Positions 9,765 to 17,707 of a stretch of 64,000 nucleotides of DNA are shown here, piece by piece (the stretch's first letter is position 1; each line of letters starts with the position of its first letter). Below the pieces are notes generated by a model. It was not told the origin of the DNA. It worked only from the letters and a program-made list of their open reading frames with translations, and did no database searches. Source of the DNA: Ignavibacteria bacterium (GTDB lineage Bacteria > Bacteroidota > Ignavibacteria > Tepidaquicellales > Tepidaquicellaceae); NCBI GenBank assembly GCA_016929695.1, contig JAFGII010000081.1, positions 1-64,000 on the forward strand. The letters are read 5' to 3'. Position numbers and translations under genes: made by a program.

Positions 9765-10687
9765 TTGCAACTGTAATCTTTTTATTACTGGTCCTCATTG
9801 CCGTAACAATCGTAAAGAAATACAATGCAGAAAATAAACCTGCGTTAAAAATTTACAAATTAATAAGGATAGTTACGATTGTTCTGATATGCGTTCTCTT
9901 TGTATTATCTACCGTAGTTCAAATCGGACCCGGTGAAGCAGGAGTTCCGATTTTATTCGGAAGTGTTCAGGATAACATTCTGACAAGCGGACTGAATATA
10001 GTCAATCCGCTTGTAACAGTTGAAATTCTCGATATAAAAACGCAGGCATATACAATGAGCAGCCTTCAGGATGAAGGTTCTTTGACTCGTGATGATGCCA
10101 TCACAACTTTATCGTCCGACGGTTTGTCCCTGAAACTCGATTTGACCGTATGGTTCAGGGTCAGCTCCTCGGAAGCACCAAATCTAATAAGAACAATTGG
10201 CGTGAATTATCTGGATAAAATAGTCCGTCCTGCCGCACGGACTGCAATCAGGGATGTATCAGTAAAATATGTTGCTACCGATATTTATTCTTCCAAGCGC
10301 GATGATTTTGTAAACGACATTTATAAAAATCTTGAAAGTTCTTTTCAGGGAAGAGGAATCATACTGGAAAAAGTACTGCTGAGAAATGTAGAACTGCCCA
10401 GTAAAGTAAGGGAAGCAATAGACGAAAAAATCTCAGCCGAGCAGAGGGCTCAGCAGATGGTATATGTTCTTCAGAAAGAAAAGCAGGAAGCAGAACGAAA
10501 AAGGGTAGAGGCGGAAGGCATAGCACAGGCACAGAAAATTATTTCAAATACGATTAATCCCCAGTATCTTCAATGGAAATATATAGAAACACTGAAAGAA
10601 TTTACAACATCAAGCAACAACACGATTGTAATAACACCTTATGACCAAAAATTAACTCCTCTGTTAAATTTAAATCCAAACAAATAA
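9761..10687 (+). CDS. Prohibitin-like SPFH/band 7 protein
   Basis: A 308-residue membrane-anchored scaffold protein. Two hydrophobic segments (about 1-19 and 33-52) precede an SPFH/band 7 domain (about 55-240), including GEAGVPILFGSV and LRNVELPSKVREAIDEKI. A charged coiled coil follows (EKQEAERKRVEAEGIAQAQK). This matches bacterial prohibitin homologues, which form large membrane rings or microdomains and in several systems bind or shield membrane proteases. It lies in an operon with an S41 protease and a membrane dipeptidase, consistent with an envelope quality-control role (inference). The stop and the next start overlap as TAATG. Confidence 0.9.
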   Translation: MIATVIFLLLVLIAVTIVKKYNAENKPALKIYKLIRIVTIVLICVLFVLSTVVQIGPGEAGVPILFGSVQDNILTSGLNIVNPLVTVEILDIKTQAYTMSSLQDEGSLTRDDAITTLSSDGLSLKLDLTVWFRVSSSEAPNLIRTIGVNYLDKIVRPAARTAIRDVSVKYVATDIYSSKRDDFVNDIYKNLESSFQGRGIILEKVLLRNVELPSKVREAIDEKISAEQRAQQMVYVLQKEKQEAERKRVEAEGIAQAQKIISNTINPQYLQWKYIETLKEFTTSSNNTIVITPYDQKLTPLLNLNPNK

Positions 10688-10956
10688 TGCAAGAAGAATT
10701 TGTTGAAATATTTACAACTTACGACCCCATAGAAGCGGAGATAGTCATAACGAAATTAAAGGATGAAGAAATAGAATTCACTGTAAAGGGAACCACTCAA
10801 TTATCGGTAACGATGGAAACATTTAATACCCCACTTACCAGAATGGCATTAAAACAACCTATAAAAATATTCGTAAAAGAAAATGACGCAGAAAAAGCAA
10901 AAAAATCAGTTACAACAGACCAATCGGATTTACTTCGGGACGACCTTGAATATTAA
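10687..10956 (+). CDS. DUF2007-type small protein
   Basis: An 89-residue soluble protein starting MQEEFVEIFTTYDPIEAEIV, typical of the DUF2007 (putative signal-transducing) family: a small fold beginning with a strand, then a helix spanning EAEIVITKLKDEEIE. The segment IKIFVKENDAEKAKK is the usual C-terminal strand-helix. Biochemical function is unknown. The start overlaps the SPFH stop by one base, so the two are almost certainly co-translated. Confidence 0.7.
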   Translation: MQEEFVEIFTTYDPIEAEIVITKLKDEEIEFTVKGTTQLSVTMETFNTPLTRMALKQPIKIFVKENDAEKAKKSVTTDQSDLLRDDLEY

Positions 10957-12247
10957 AAAAGTAAAAATACTGATTATCATATTTGTTGTATTATCGGGAT
11001 TATTTCTTGCAGGATTTATATATACGAAAGTTTCCTGCAACGATAAAAGTACCGGCATTCAAAAACCGGAAAATCAGTTCTTATCGGTAACTATGGATAC
11101 AAATATATTTTCACCAATACAAAAATTCAGTAACCCGGACAGCAGTGCCTTTGAACTCCATTATGACGCTGTAGTTGTTGACGGGCACAACGATTATTTG
11201 TATCAGGTTTACAAGCGAGGAGCAAATTTCGGGAAAAAAGACTCGAAGACACAAACAGGACTGCCGAGACTTGAAGAAGGAGGAGTTGATATACAGGTGT
11301 TTGCAATATGGATACCCATGGAAAAAGTCAGTTCCTCAAAAAGTTTTGTTCTGAATGAAATTGATATACTGAATGACCTTGGTAAAACATTTAGTGACAG
11401 GTTTGAAGTTGCTTATAACTATAATGATATTACCCGCATAGTGTCAGCAGGCAAGTTAGCAGGATTAACCGGGATTGAGGGGGGAACAGCAATCGGCAAT
11501 AACCTTGATAATATAAACGAATTCAGGAAACTCGGAGTTGCTTATATAGGATTAACCTGGAATAATTCAAATAATATCGGAACTTCAGCCAAAGATGAGA
11601 CCAAAACAGGCAAAGGCGGTCTGACAAATTTCGGTAAAAAAGTCGTACAGAGAATGAATGAAACCGGTATGATTATAGATGTATCTCACCTTGGCGAAAA
11701 AAGTTTCTGGGATGTAATCAAAGTAACCGACTCACCTATAATTGCTTCCCATTCCAACTGTTACTCCATTAACCCTCATTACAGAAATTTGACCGATGAC
11801 CAAATAAAAGCAGTTGCAGAAACAGGCGGCGTAATTATGGTTTGTTTTCATTCCCCGTTCGTAAGTCAGAATTCAGTTGATAATTCTCCAAGTGCCAACT
11901 CGGTTTATCAACTAGAATTAAATGATATTTACAACAGTTATAAAGATAATCTCATTAAATTCAACGAAGAAAGAGCAGAATTTTTTAAGAATATAAATTA
12001 TAAAAATCAGGTTTCCATTGATGATGTGATTGACCATATAGACCATATCAGAAAACTTGTCGGCATTGATTACATAGGAATCGGTTCAGATTTCGACGGC
12101 GGAATTAATCCGTTGTTCGATTTTTATGACGGAACGTGCTATCCCTTACTAACAAAAAAACTTGCGGGAAGAGGTTACACCGAAATTGAAATCAGGAAAA
12201 TTCTGGGATTAAATTTTTTAAGAGTATTCAAGCAAGTATGCGGTTAA
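10946..12247 (+). CDS. Membrane dipeptidase (peptidase family M19)
   Basis: A zinc dipeptidase of the renal-dipeptidase family, hydrolysing dipeptides at or outside the membrane. Motifs: DGHNDYLYQVY (metal-binding HxD), GIEGGTAIG, DVSHLGEKSFWDV, ASHSNCYSINPHYRNL and GIGSDFDGG. I prefer the TTG start at 10946, which overlaps the DUF2007 stop by 11 bp and puts a hydrophobic signal anchor (LIIIFVVLSGLFLAGFIY) at the extreme N-terminus. An ATG at 10883 would add 21 polar residues and a 74-bp overlap. Its product could feed amino acids released by the secreted proteases of this genome to uptake. Confidence 0.88.
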   Translation: MNIKKVKILIIIFVVLSGLFLAGFIYTKVSCNDKSTGIQKPENQFLSVTMDTNIFSPIQKFSNPDSSAFELHYDAVVVDGHNDYLYQVYKRGANFGKKDSKTQTGLPRLEEGGVDIQVFAIWIPMEKVSSSKSFVLNEIDILNDLGKTFSDRFEVAYNYNDITRIVSAGKLAGLTGIEGGTAIGNNLDNINEFRKLGVAYIGLTWNNSNNIGTSAKDETKTGKGGLTNFGKKVVQRMNETGMIIDVSHLGEKSFWDVIKVTDSPIIASHSNCYSINPHYRNLTDDQIKAVAETGGVIMVCFHSPFVSQNSVDNSPSANSVYQLELNDIYNSYKDNLIKFNEERAEFFKNINYKNQVSIDDVIDHIDHIRKLVGIDYIGIGSDFDGGINPLFDFYDGTCYPLLTKKLAGRGYTEIEIRKILGLNFLRVFKQVCG

Positions 12248-12296
12248 TTAAATGAAAATTTATTAAATTACAAAAAAAGAGAATTATTTTTAATAT

Positions 12297-12707
12297 ATGG
12301 ACAATAATCAGAAAGAAAAAATAATCGAAAAAATAGAAGAAGCATCTGAATCAGTTGACGAAAAAGATGTAAAAAAAGTTATAAAGAAAAGCGGTAAGAT
12401 AATGGATAAAGCAAAGAAACTTGATTTAAAAATATTATCAAAACTTTTTTATCAAGTTAGGTTAGCAATAGAAATGTTAAAGGATTACAGAACAAAATCC
12501 TACGGTGAAATTCCCTGGCGGACTATATCATTAATTACCGTTGCACTGCTTTATTTCTGGAATCCTTTCGATGTAATACCTGATTTAATACCGGTCTTTG
12601 GTTTTACGGACGACGCAATTGCATTTGCTTCAATATTCAAAGCCGTTCAGACAGATTTACAGAAATATGCGGAATGGAAAGGCTATGAAACCGATAAGTA
12701 TTTTTGA
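12297..12707 (+). CDS. DUF1232 (YkvA-like) membrane protein
   Basis: A 136-residue protein with a charged helical N-terminal half (about 1-60) and the DUF1232 core near 72-115: a membrane segment followed by WNPFDVIPDLIPVFGFTDD. That proline/aspartate-rich turn is the family signature. The function of DUF1232 proteins is unknown. It stands 49 bp after the dipeptidase gene on the same strand. Confidence 0.82.
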   Translation: MDNNQKEKIIEKIEEASESVDEKDVKKVIKKSGKIMDKAKKLDLKILSKLFYQVRLAIEMLKDYRTKSYGEIPWRTISLITVALLYFWNPFDVIPDLIPVFGFTDDAIAFASIFKAVQTDLQKYAEWKGYETDKYF

Positions 12708-12787
12708 AATCGTACGCAATTATTATATTTGTATTGTCTGAGGGCAGATTTTGTATTTATTGCTCGATGTTATAAATTAAATTTTAT

Positions 12788-13588
12788 TTGTTGAAAGAAA
12801 AAATTACTGTTTTATTCATAGGAGATGTTATAGGAGACCCTGGATATAATCTGATTTCCACTCTGCTTGACAGTTTCAGGAAAAAATATAATCCTGATTT
12901 CATCATTGCGAATGCAGAAAATATTTCAGGCGGAATGGGTGTCCTTGAAAAAGACGCAAAAAAACTGCTGGAACTTGGAATAAACGTTCTTACCGGCGGC
13001 AATCATACTATGGATAAGATTCAGGCACATAAATTTCTAAATGAAACGGAAAATGTGCTAAGACCTCTGAATTATCCGAGGGGTGCCTACGGCAAGGGAT
13101 TCGGGATTTACGAAATAAACAATTCGGGAATAAAAATAGGTGTAGTAAATTTGCAAGGCCGTGTTTTCATGAGGCCGATAGAATGTCCATTCAGAACTTT
13201 AGATTGGATTTACGAAAAAATTACAGAACAGACAAACATAATTTTCGTTGATTTTCATGCAGAAGTTACAGCCGAAAAAATTGCTTTCGGATGGTATGCA
13301 GACGGAAAAGCAACTGCCGTACTCGGAACCCATACACACGTCCAGACTGCAGATAACAGGATTTTAAAAAACGGGACTGCATATATTTCAGATGTCGGAA
13401 TGACGGGACCTTATGATTCTGTTATCGGCATGAAAACAGATTCGTCGATAAAAAGATTTCTTTATGCGACTCCTCAGAAACACGAGGTTGCCTCTGACGA
13501 TTTAAGAATTGCGGCAGTACTTGTAACAGCAGATTCAAAAACCGGCAAAGCCGAATCAATTGATAGAATAATGTATCCGGAATTTTAA
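12788..13588 (+). CDS. ymdB: YmdB-family metallophosphoesterase
   Basis: A 266-residue cytosolic calcineurin-like phosphodiesterase. Metal-binding and family motifs: FIGDVIGDPG at the start, NAENISGGMG, GGNHTMD, VDFHAEVTAEK and GTHTHVQTADN, ending with ISDVGMTGPYDSVIGM. Bacillus YmdB cleaves 2',3'- and 3',5'-cyclic nucleotides and affects the choice between biofilm and motility; that role is not shown here. The start is TTG at 12788 or the next codon, also TTG, at 12791; the first conserved strand begins five residues later, so no longer start is needed. Confidence 0.93.
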   Translation: MLKEKITVLFIGDVIGDPGYNLISTLLDSFRKKYNPDFIIANAENISGGMGVLEKDAKKLLELGINVLTGGNHTMDKIQAHKFLNETENVLRPLNYPRGAYGKGFGIYEINNSGIKIGVVNLQGRVFMRPIECPFRTLDWIYEKITEQTNIIFVDFHAEVTAEKIAFGWYADGKATAVLGTHTHVQTADNRILKNGTAYISDVGMTGPYDSVIGMKTDSSIKRFLYATPQKHEVASDDLRIAAVLVTADSKTGKAESIDRIMYPEF

Positions 13589-13617
13589 AACATTTATAAA
13601 CTATAAAAGGAAAAAAA

Positions 13618-14484
13618 ATGAAAAAACAATTAATCTCAATGCTGTCAATATTTATTTTGCTGATAAGCATTGCATTTATTTCGGGGTGTGAATCAACCAC
13701 CGAACCTACAACAGGAAACAGTGTAATCAAGGGACAGGTATTCGATAATAATAATGCTCCTCTCGCAGGCGTTAATGTCAAAGTAGGTTCTAATGCAACA
13801 ACTACTGCTTCAAACGGAAGATATGAACTTTCGGGATTCCCGCAAGGTACATTTTATGTAGTATTTTCAAAAAATAATTTCAAAACGGATTCACTACAGA
13901 CTACTGTAAGCGGAGAAGATACAGTCACTGCAAATTTTACGATGGAACTCGGTGAGGTTACGATATTCAACGGGCTTGTGGTTCACGAATCAGTGGATGG
14001 TCAGTCTTTAAGCGGTGTTAATCTTTATGAAGGAATAGTTGTAACCGAGGATAACTCTAACAGGGATATTCAGTTTAAAGATTCCCTCGGTACACAAAAT
14101 AATTTCTATTTCCGTTCGGGACATTTGTCATTAAATCCCGTTTTAGCGGGTTACAGAGCGGAATTCAGTGAAAGACTCGGCAATATTACAAAAGCAACGT
14201 TCGATACTTTATCTTCAAGACCTGACGTCGTAGGAAGGGAAATTAATCCGGATTGGGACTTCGGATATGATGAGACTGAATACTTCAATACTTTTGCCGG
14301 TACTCTCAGACCTTATTATTCATTTTATCTTAGAGGCAGATACGAAAACAATCAAAATAACGGAATCAGAATCTACGGATTATTATTTATCAGAAGTCTT
14401 GATTATAACGCTTCTACAGGCAGATATACCACTACTATAGATTTAAAAATAAACAGAAATGCCAAAAATAAATTTAATTATTAA
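13618..14484 (+). CDS. Lipoprotein with carboxypeptidase-regulatory-like domain
   Basis: A 288-residue exported protein. The signal peptide ends in a lipobox, FISGC, with the lipidated Cys at position 24. Residues about 37-110 form a CarboxypepD_reg-like beta-sandwich (VIKGQVFDNNNAPLAGVNV, TTASNGRYELSGFPQGTFYV). The remaining about 175 residues (RPDVVGREINPDWDFGYDE and onwards) I do not recognise. Such domains are common in cell-surface lipoproteins of Bacteroidetes and relatives. An AAAAGG run 7 bp before the ATG is a possible Shine-Dalgarno. Confidence 0.75.
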   Translation: MKKQLISMLSIFILLISIAFISGCESTTEPTTGNSVIKGQVFDNNNAPLAGVNVKVGSNATTTASNGRYELSGFPQGTFYVVFSKNNFKTDSLQTTVSGEDTVTANFTMELGEVTIFNGLVVHESVDGQSLSGVNLYEGIVVTEDNSNRDIQFKDSLGTQNNFYFRSGHLSLNPVLAGYRAEFSERLGNITKATFDTLSSRPDVVGREINPDWDFGYDETEYFNTFAGTLRPYYSFYLRGRYENNQNNGIRIYGLLFIRSLDYNASTGRYTTTIDLKINRNAKNKFNY

Positions 14485-14508
14485 CTGAAATAAAAAAATC
14501 CGGCAGTT

Positions 14509-15072
14509 ATGAAACTGAAAGATAAAATTACAGGTCTTATACAGAAATTAAGTTTTACTCAGGCGGAACTTAAGACCATTTTATTCATTTCTGTCATCAT
14601 AATTGCCGGGTTTTCCATTAAATATGTAAAGCATTTATACAGCGATGACAAGCCGTACAATTACACTACGGCGGACTTGTCTTTTAAAAGCGGAGCGGAA
14701 AAATATACCGCGATAAATGATACCGGAACAGTAATTAATCTTACTGAACAGGGAAACGACACATTAACGGAAGATATCCGAAAAGAACTCGAAGAAAAGA
14801 TAAAGACAGTGGAAGATTCAGTATCTTCCGAAATTCAAAAAAATAAAAAAGGAAAAAAAGAAGCTGCTCTTGAAGGGAAAACAATAGATATCAATACTGC
14901 AACCAAAGAAGAATTGATTTCTTTGCCGGGAATCGGTGAAGCGATGGCAGAACGAATTATCAATTACAGGAATGACCATAACGGATTTAAAAAACCTGAA
15001 GACATAATGAAAGTAAAAGGCATAGGGAAGAAAAAGTTTAATAAATTAAAAGAATACATAACCGTTAACTAA
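14509..15072 (+). CDS. Membrane-anchored helix-hairpin-helix protein (ComEA-like)
   Basis: A 187-residue protein: cytoplasmic N-terminus, one membrane segment (about 25-42, TILFISVIIIAGFSIKYVK), a charged linker, and a C-terminal double HhH DNA-binding domain (about 126-187: IDINTATKEELISLPGIGEA, then MKVKGIGKKKFNKLKEYI). This is the layout of ComEA, the exported DNA receptor of natural transformation, though simple HhH proteins of this kind are widespread. The PilM-like gene 10 bp downstream makes a link to DNA uptake or type IV pili plausible. The role is inferred. Confidence 0.78.
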   Translation: MKLKDKITGLIQKLSFTQAELKTILFISVIIIAGFSIKYVKHLYSDDKPYNYTTADLSFKSGAEKYTAINDTGTVINLTEQGNDTLTEDIRKELEEKIKTVEDSVSSEIQKNKKGKKEAALEGKTIDINTATKEELISLPGIGEAMAERIINYRNDHNGFKKPEDIMKVKGIGKKKFNKLKEYITVN

Positions 15073-15082
15073 AACTTATTTA

Positions 15083-15997
15083 TTGAAAACAATAATAATC
15101 GGTATATCGGACAGGACTTTGAGATTTCTCGGGCTGAATGAAAAAAAAGAAATCTCTTTCATAGAAAGCGTTGATACTACTTTCAGTTTTACCGATTGTT
15201 TTAAAACAGGGGCTTATGAAGATACTCTTGTTAATGAAGCTTCTTATGTAATCAATAATATACTGAGAGATGTACACACATCCGCCACTAAAATCGGGGT
15301 AATTATTGAGTCGTCATTTGCTTTTTTAAATATTGTCCCTATAGATTATAATGAATCTGCATCCAATATTTCATCCTGGATTTTATGGGACCTGTCGAAT
15401 TATTTCCCGGATAATTACAAAAATTTTAAAGTGAATTACTATAAACTTCATAATAAAAAATTCGATTCGAATGTAAATGATACACTGATTGTCTCCTTTG
15501 ATAAAGTAATTCTGCAGGTCCTCGTGAAAATATTTTATTCCGGAAGATTAAAATTTCAGCTTTTTGATATTGACCATTTTGCTGCTGAAAAATATCTGCG
15601 TACAGTTTTCGAAGAAAAAATTAATAAGGGTTGTTTTCTTGTTATCGGGTGTAAAAGAAACCACATTGACATAAGTTTCCATCACAACGAAGAACTCGTA
15701 TATTACGATTATTTAATATTCAAGGATTCCTCTTATAAAACGAAATTAAAAGACAAAATTACCAGCATTCCTGAATCAGCAAATTATTTACCCGTTAAAT
15801 ATTCTTTTGTTTACGGAGAGGATTATTCCGAAGATATTTACCACTATCTTTCTAACGAACTGAAAAACATAGAATTTTACATACCTGACCCGAATGAAGA
15901 ATTTAAAATGCAGGATCATTTAAAGAAGAACAACAGATTTAAAAACGAAGGGAATAAATTCATTCCTCTATTCGGACTGGCATTAAAATGTCTTTAA
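15083..15997 (+). CDS. PilM-like pseudo-actin protein
   Basis: A 304-residue protein with no signal peptide or membrane segment. The order of elements resembles PilM/type IV pilus actin-like ATPases: IIIGISDRTLRFLGL (phosphate-1-like strand), IGVIIESSFAFLNIVPID, WILWDLSNYFPDNYKNFKVN (PilM-type 'W..EQY.P' helix), LVKIFYSGRLKFQLFDIDHFAAEKYL, and KGCFLVIGCKRNHIDISFHH (second phosphate strand). It is shorter than typical PilM (about 350 residues), and the nucleotide-binding glycines are poorly kept, so ATP binding is doubtful. The start is TTG at 15083. Assignment rests on pattern matching only; no pilN, pilO or pilQ gene is adjacent. Confidence 0.55.
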   Translation: MKTIIIGISDRTLRFLGLNEKKEISFIESVDTTFSFTDCFKTGAYEDTLVNEASYVINNILRDVHTSATKIGVIIESSFAFLNIVPIDYNESASNISSWILWDLSNYFPDNYKNFKVNYYKLHNKKFDSNVNDTLIVSFDKVILQVLVKIFYSGRLKFQLFDIDHFAAEKYLRTVFEEKINKGCFLVIGCKRNHIDISFHHNEELVYYDYLIFKDSSYKTKLKDKITSIPESANYLPVKYSFVYGEDYSEDIYHYLSNELKNIEFYIPDPNEEFKMQDHLKKNNRFKNEGNKFIPLFGLALKCL

Positions 15998-16588
15998 ATG
16001 AGAATCATATCAGGCAAATATAAAAGCCGCACTTTAATAACCCCTTCCCACAGAGAGAAGACAAGACCTACTACAGACAGCGCAAGGGAAACTATTTTCA
16101 ATATTCTTGAAAACAGAATTGATTTTAACGGAAAAATATGTATAGATTTATTCTGCGGTACAGGCGGTTTCGGAATCGAATTTCTCTCAAGAGGCGGTGG
16201 AAAATGTTATTTTGTAGATTTAAACATTACGCTCATAAAACAAAATATTGAAAAATTTAACATTGCCGATATTTCAGTTATTAAAAAAGCAGATGCACGG
16301 AGATTTATAAGAAAATTCGCTCCGGAAGGAGATTACGCAGATTGTTACATTATTTTTGCCGACCCTCCTTATAATTACAATGCATACAACAATCTTCTTG
16401 AATCTGCAGCGAAAATTAATTGCATTTTCATTCTTGAACATTCGTGTCAATTTATACCTGATAAAAAAAACAACTGTTTCATATTGAACAGAAAAACAGG
16501 AATTACAGAATTCAGCATATTTGATTTCAGAATTAAAAATTCAGATTATGAAAAAAAAAGTAATAGCATTATACCCCGGAACATTTGA
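15998..16588 (+). CDS. rsmD: 16S rRNA (guanine(966)-N(2))-methyltransferase RsmD
   Basis: An SAM-dependent methyltransferase acting on G966 of 16S rRNA, 196 residues. The N-terminal MRIISGKYKSRTLITP...TRPTTDSARETIFNIL is the family hallmark; DLFCGTGGFGIEFLSRGG is the SAM site and ADPPYNY the catalytic (D/N)PPY motif. The ATG directly follows the stop of the PilM-like gene. The last 41 bp overlap coaD, so the C-terminal tail is coded in another frame over the coaD start; the rsmD-coaD pair is common in bacteria. Confidence 0.95.
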   Translation: MRIISGKYKSRTLITPSHREKTRPTTDSARETIFNILENRIDFNGKICIDLFCGTGGFGIEFLSRGGGKCYFVDLNITLIKQNIEKFNIADISVIKKADARRFIRKFAPEGDYADCYIIFADPPYNYNAYNNLLESAAKINCIFILEHSCQFIPDKKNNCFILNRKTGITEFSIFDFRIKNSDYEKKSNSIIPRNI

Positions 16589-17042
16589 CCCGGTAACATA
16601 CGGACATATAGATATAATAGAAAGAGCATCGCTTTTCTTTGAAAAACTCATAGTCACAGTTGCAATCAATCCGAACAAAATCCCGCTGTTCAGCGAAGAA
16701 GAAAGAAAGAATATGGTAATTCGTGCGGTGAAAAAATTTTCTAATGTCGATGTTGATGTATTTAAAGGACTCGTTGTTGACTATGCAAAACTCAAAAAAG
16801 CATCTGTTATAATAAGAGGATTAAGGGCTGTTTCGGATTTTGAATATGAGTTTCAAATGTCACTAACAAACCGGAAACTTGCACCGGGAATTTCCACAAT
16901 ATTTATGATGCCGAATGAAAAATACACATATCTGAATTCATCGCTTGTAAGGGAATTAATTTCTTACAGTGCCAATGTATCTGATTTTGTCCCGCCCTAT
17001 GTAATAAGATTGTATAAGAAAAAAATAGAAAAGAAAAAATAA
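16548..17042 (+). CDS. coaD: Pantetheine-phosphate adenylyltransferase
   Basis: Transfers AMP from ATP to 4'-phosphopantetheine in coenzyme A synthesis. Motifs: YPGTFDPVTYGHIDIIERA (nucleotidyltransferase T/HxGH), RGLRAVSDFEYEFQMSLTNR, and YLNSSLVREL near the end. From ATG 16548 the product is 164 residues, normal for CoaD. An upstream ATG at 16521 would add nine residues not found in the family, so 16548 is preferred; it lies inside the 3' end of rsmD (41-bp overlap). Confidence 0.95.
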   Translation: MKKKVIALYPGTFDPVTYGHIDIIERASLFFEKLIVTVAINPNKIPLFSEEERKNMVIRAVKKFSNVDVDVFKGLVVDYAKLKKASVIIRGLRAVSDFEYEFQMSLTNRKLAPGISTIFMMPNEKYTYLNSSLVRELISYSANVSDFVPPYVIRLYKKKIEKKK

Positions 17043-17043
17043 A

Positions 17044-17538
17044 TTAAAGTTCGTCTGATAAATCGGTATTTCCGTATTTACCGCTGATAAAAAAATTCAG
17101 GAGTTTTTCAAACTCGGCTTCATCAAGGTATCCCGGGAAACCATTATATTCCACACAATTAAATTTAAACTTAATAACACTGCCGTCAGGGTTCAGGAAT
17201 GAATGTGTCGGGTATCCGGTAGCACCCAGATATTTTGCAAGGTCAGTCGCAGTATATTCTTTCCCGTTATAATTATATTTTTCCGACCCTGTACCGTTCA
17301 GTTTTACGAATACAAAATTACCTGAAATCAAACCACTTATTTTACCGGTTGAATAAACCGATTCCATTTTTTTGCTCCAGCTGTCATCCGGTTTATAAAT
17401 GCTTACCAGTATCTTTTTATTTGAACTTTTTCCGTCCGCAAGTCCGTCTTTAAAATTCTTAGACGGCTGTGCAGTAAGCGTTCCGGCTATTGCTAAGATT
17501 AAAATTAATAGTAGGCTAGATTTTATTGTATTTTTCAT
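17044..17538 (-). CDS. Secreted thioredoxin-fold protein lacking the CxxC motif
   Basis: A 164-residue protein with a signal peptide (about 1-23, ending TLTAQ). The rest matches a thioredoxin fold: strand KKILVSIYKPD, then DDSWSKKMES where a CxxC would stand, then GNFVFVKLNGTG, and a cis-proline loop GATGYPTHSFLNPDGS (Pro110). It has only one cysteine (in KFNCVEY) and none at the active site, so it cannot be a disulfide oxidoreductase of the usual type. It may be a binding or structural variant. Neighbours are convergent coaD and, 169 bp away, a T9SS cargo on the same strand. Confidence 0.7.
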   Translation of the reverse strand: MKNTIKSSLLLILILAIAGTLTAQPSKNFKDGLADGKSSNKKILVSIYKPDDSWSKKMESVYSTGKISGLISGNFVFVKLNGTGSEKYNYNGKEYTATDLAKYLGATGYPTHSFLNPDGSVIKFKFNCVEYNGFPGYLDEAEFEKLLNFFISGKYGNTDLSDEL

Positions 17539-17597
17539 TTTTATATTCCTATTTTATGTTTTAACTCACTCTATAAATTAATGTTCCATCCTTAAAA

Positions 17598-17627
17598 TTA
17601 CAAGAGAAACAAAAACTCTCATTGTAA
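17598..17627 (-). terminator. Possible terminator hairpin in a 169-bp intergenic gap
   Basis: TTACAAGAGA (17598-17607) pairs with TCTC(a)TTGTAA (17617-17627), giving ten base pairs with one bulged base and a 9-nt loop. On the minus strand a TAATTTTAAG run follows, fitting weak Rho-independent termination after the T9SS cargo gene ending at 17708. Stem GC content is low, so function is uncertain. Confidence 0.4.
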
Positions 17628-17707
17628 ATATCAAATTTTCAAACAAATATTCAGAATTCAAATGGGCATATTAAAAGAACTTTCACAAATTTAGAAGATG
17701 TGACCTG

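Noticed and set aside
17598-17627. Regulatory operator for the thioredoxin-like gene
   Set aside because: The bulged stem with a T-rich tail on the minus strand fits a weak terminator for the upstream cargo gene at least as well; left as a terminator call.
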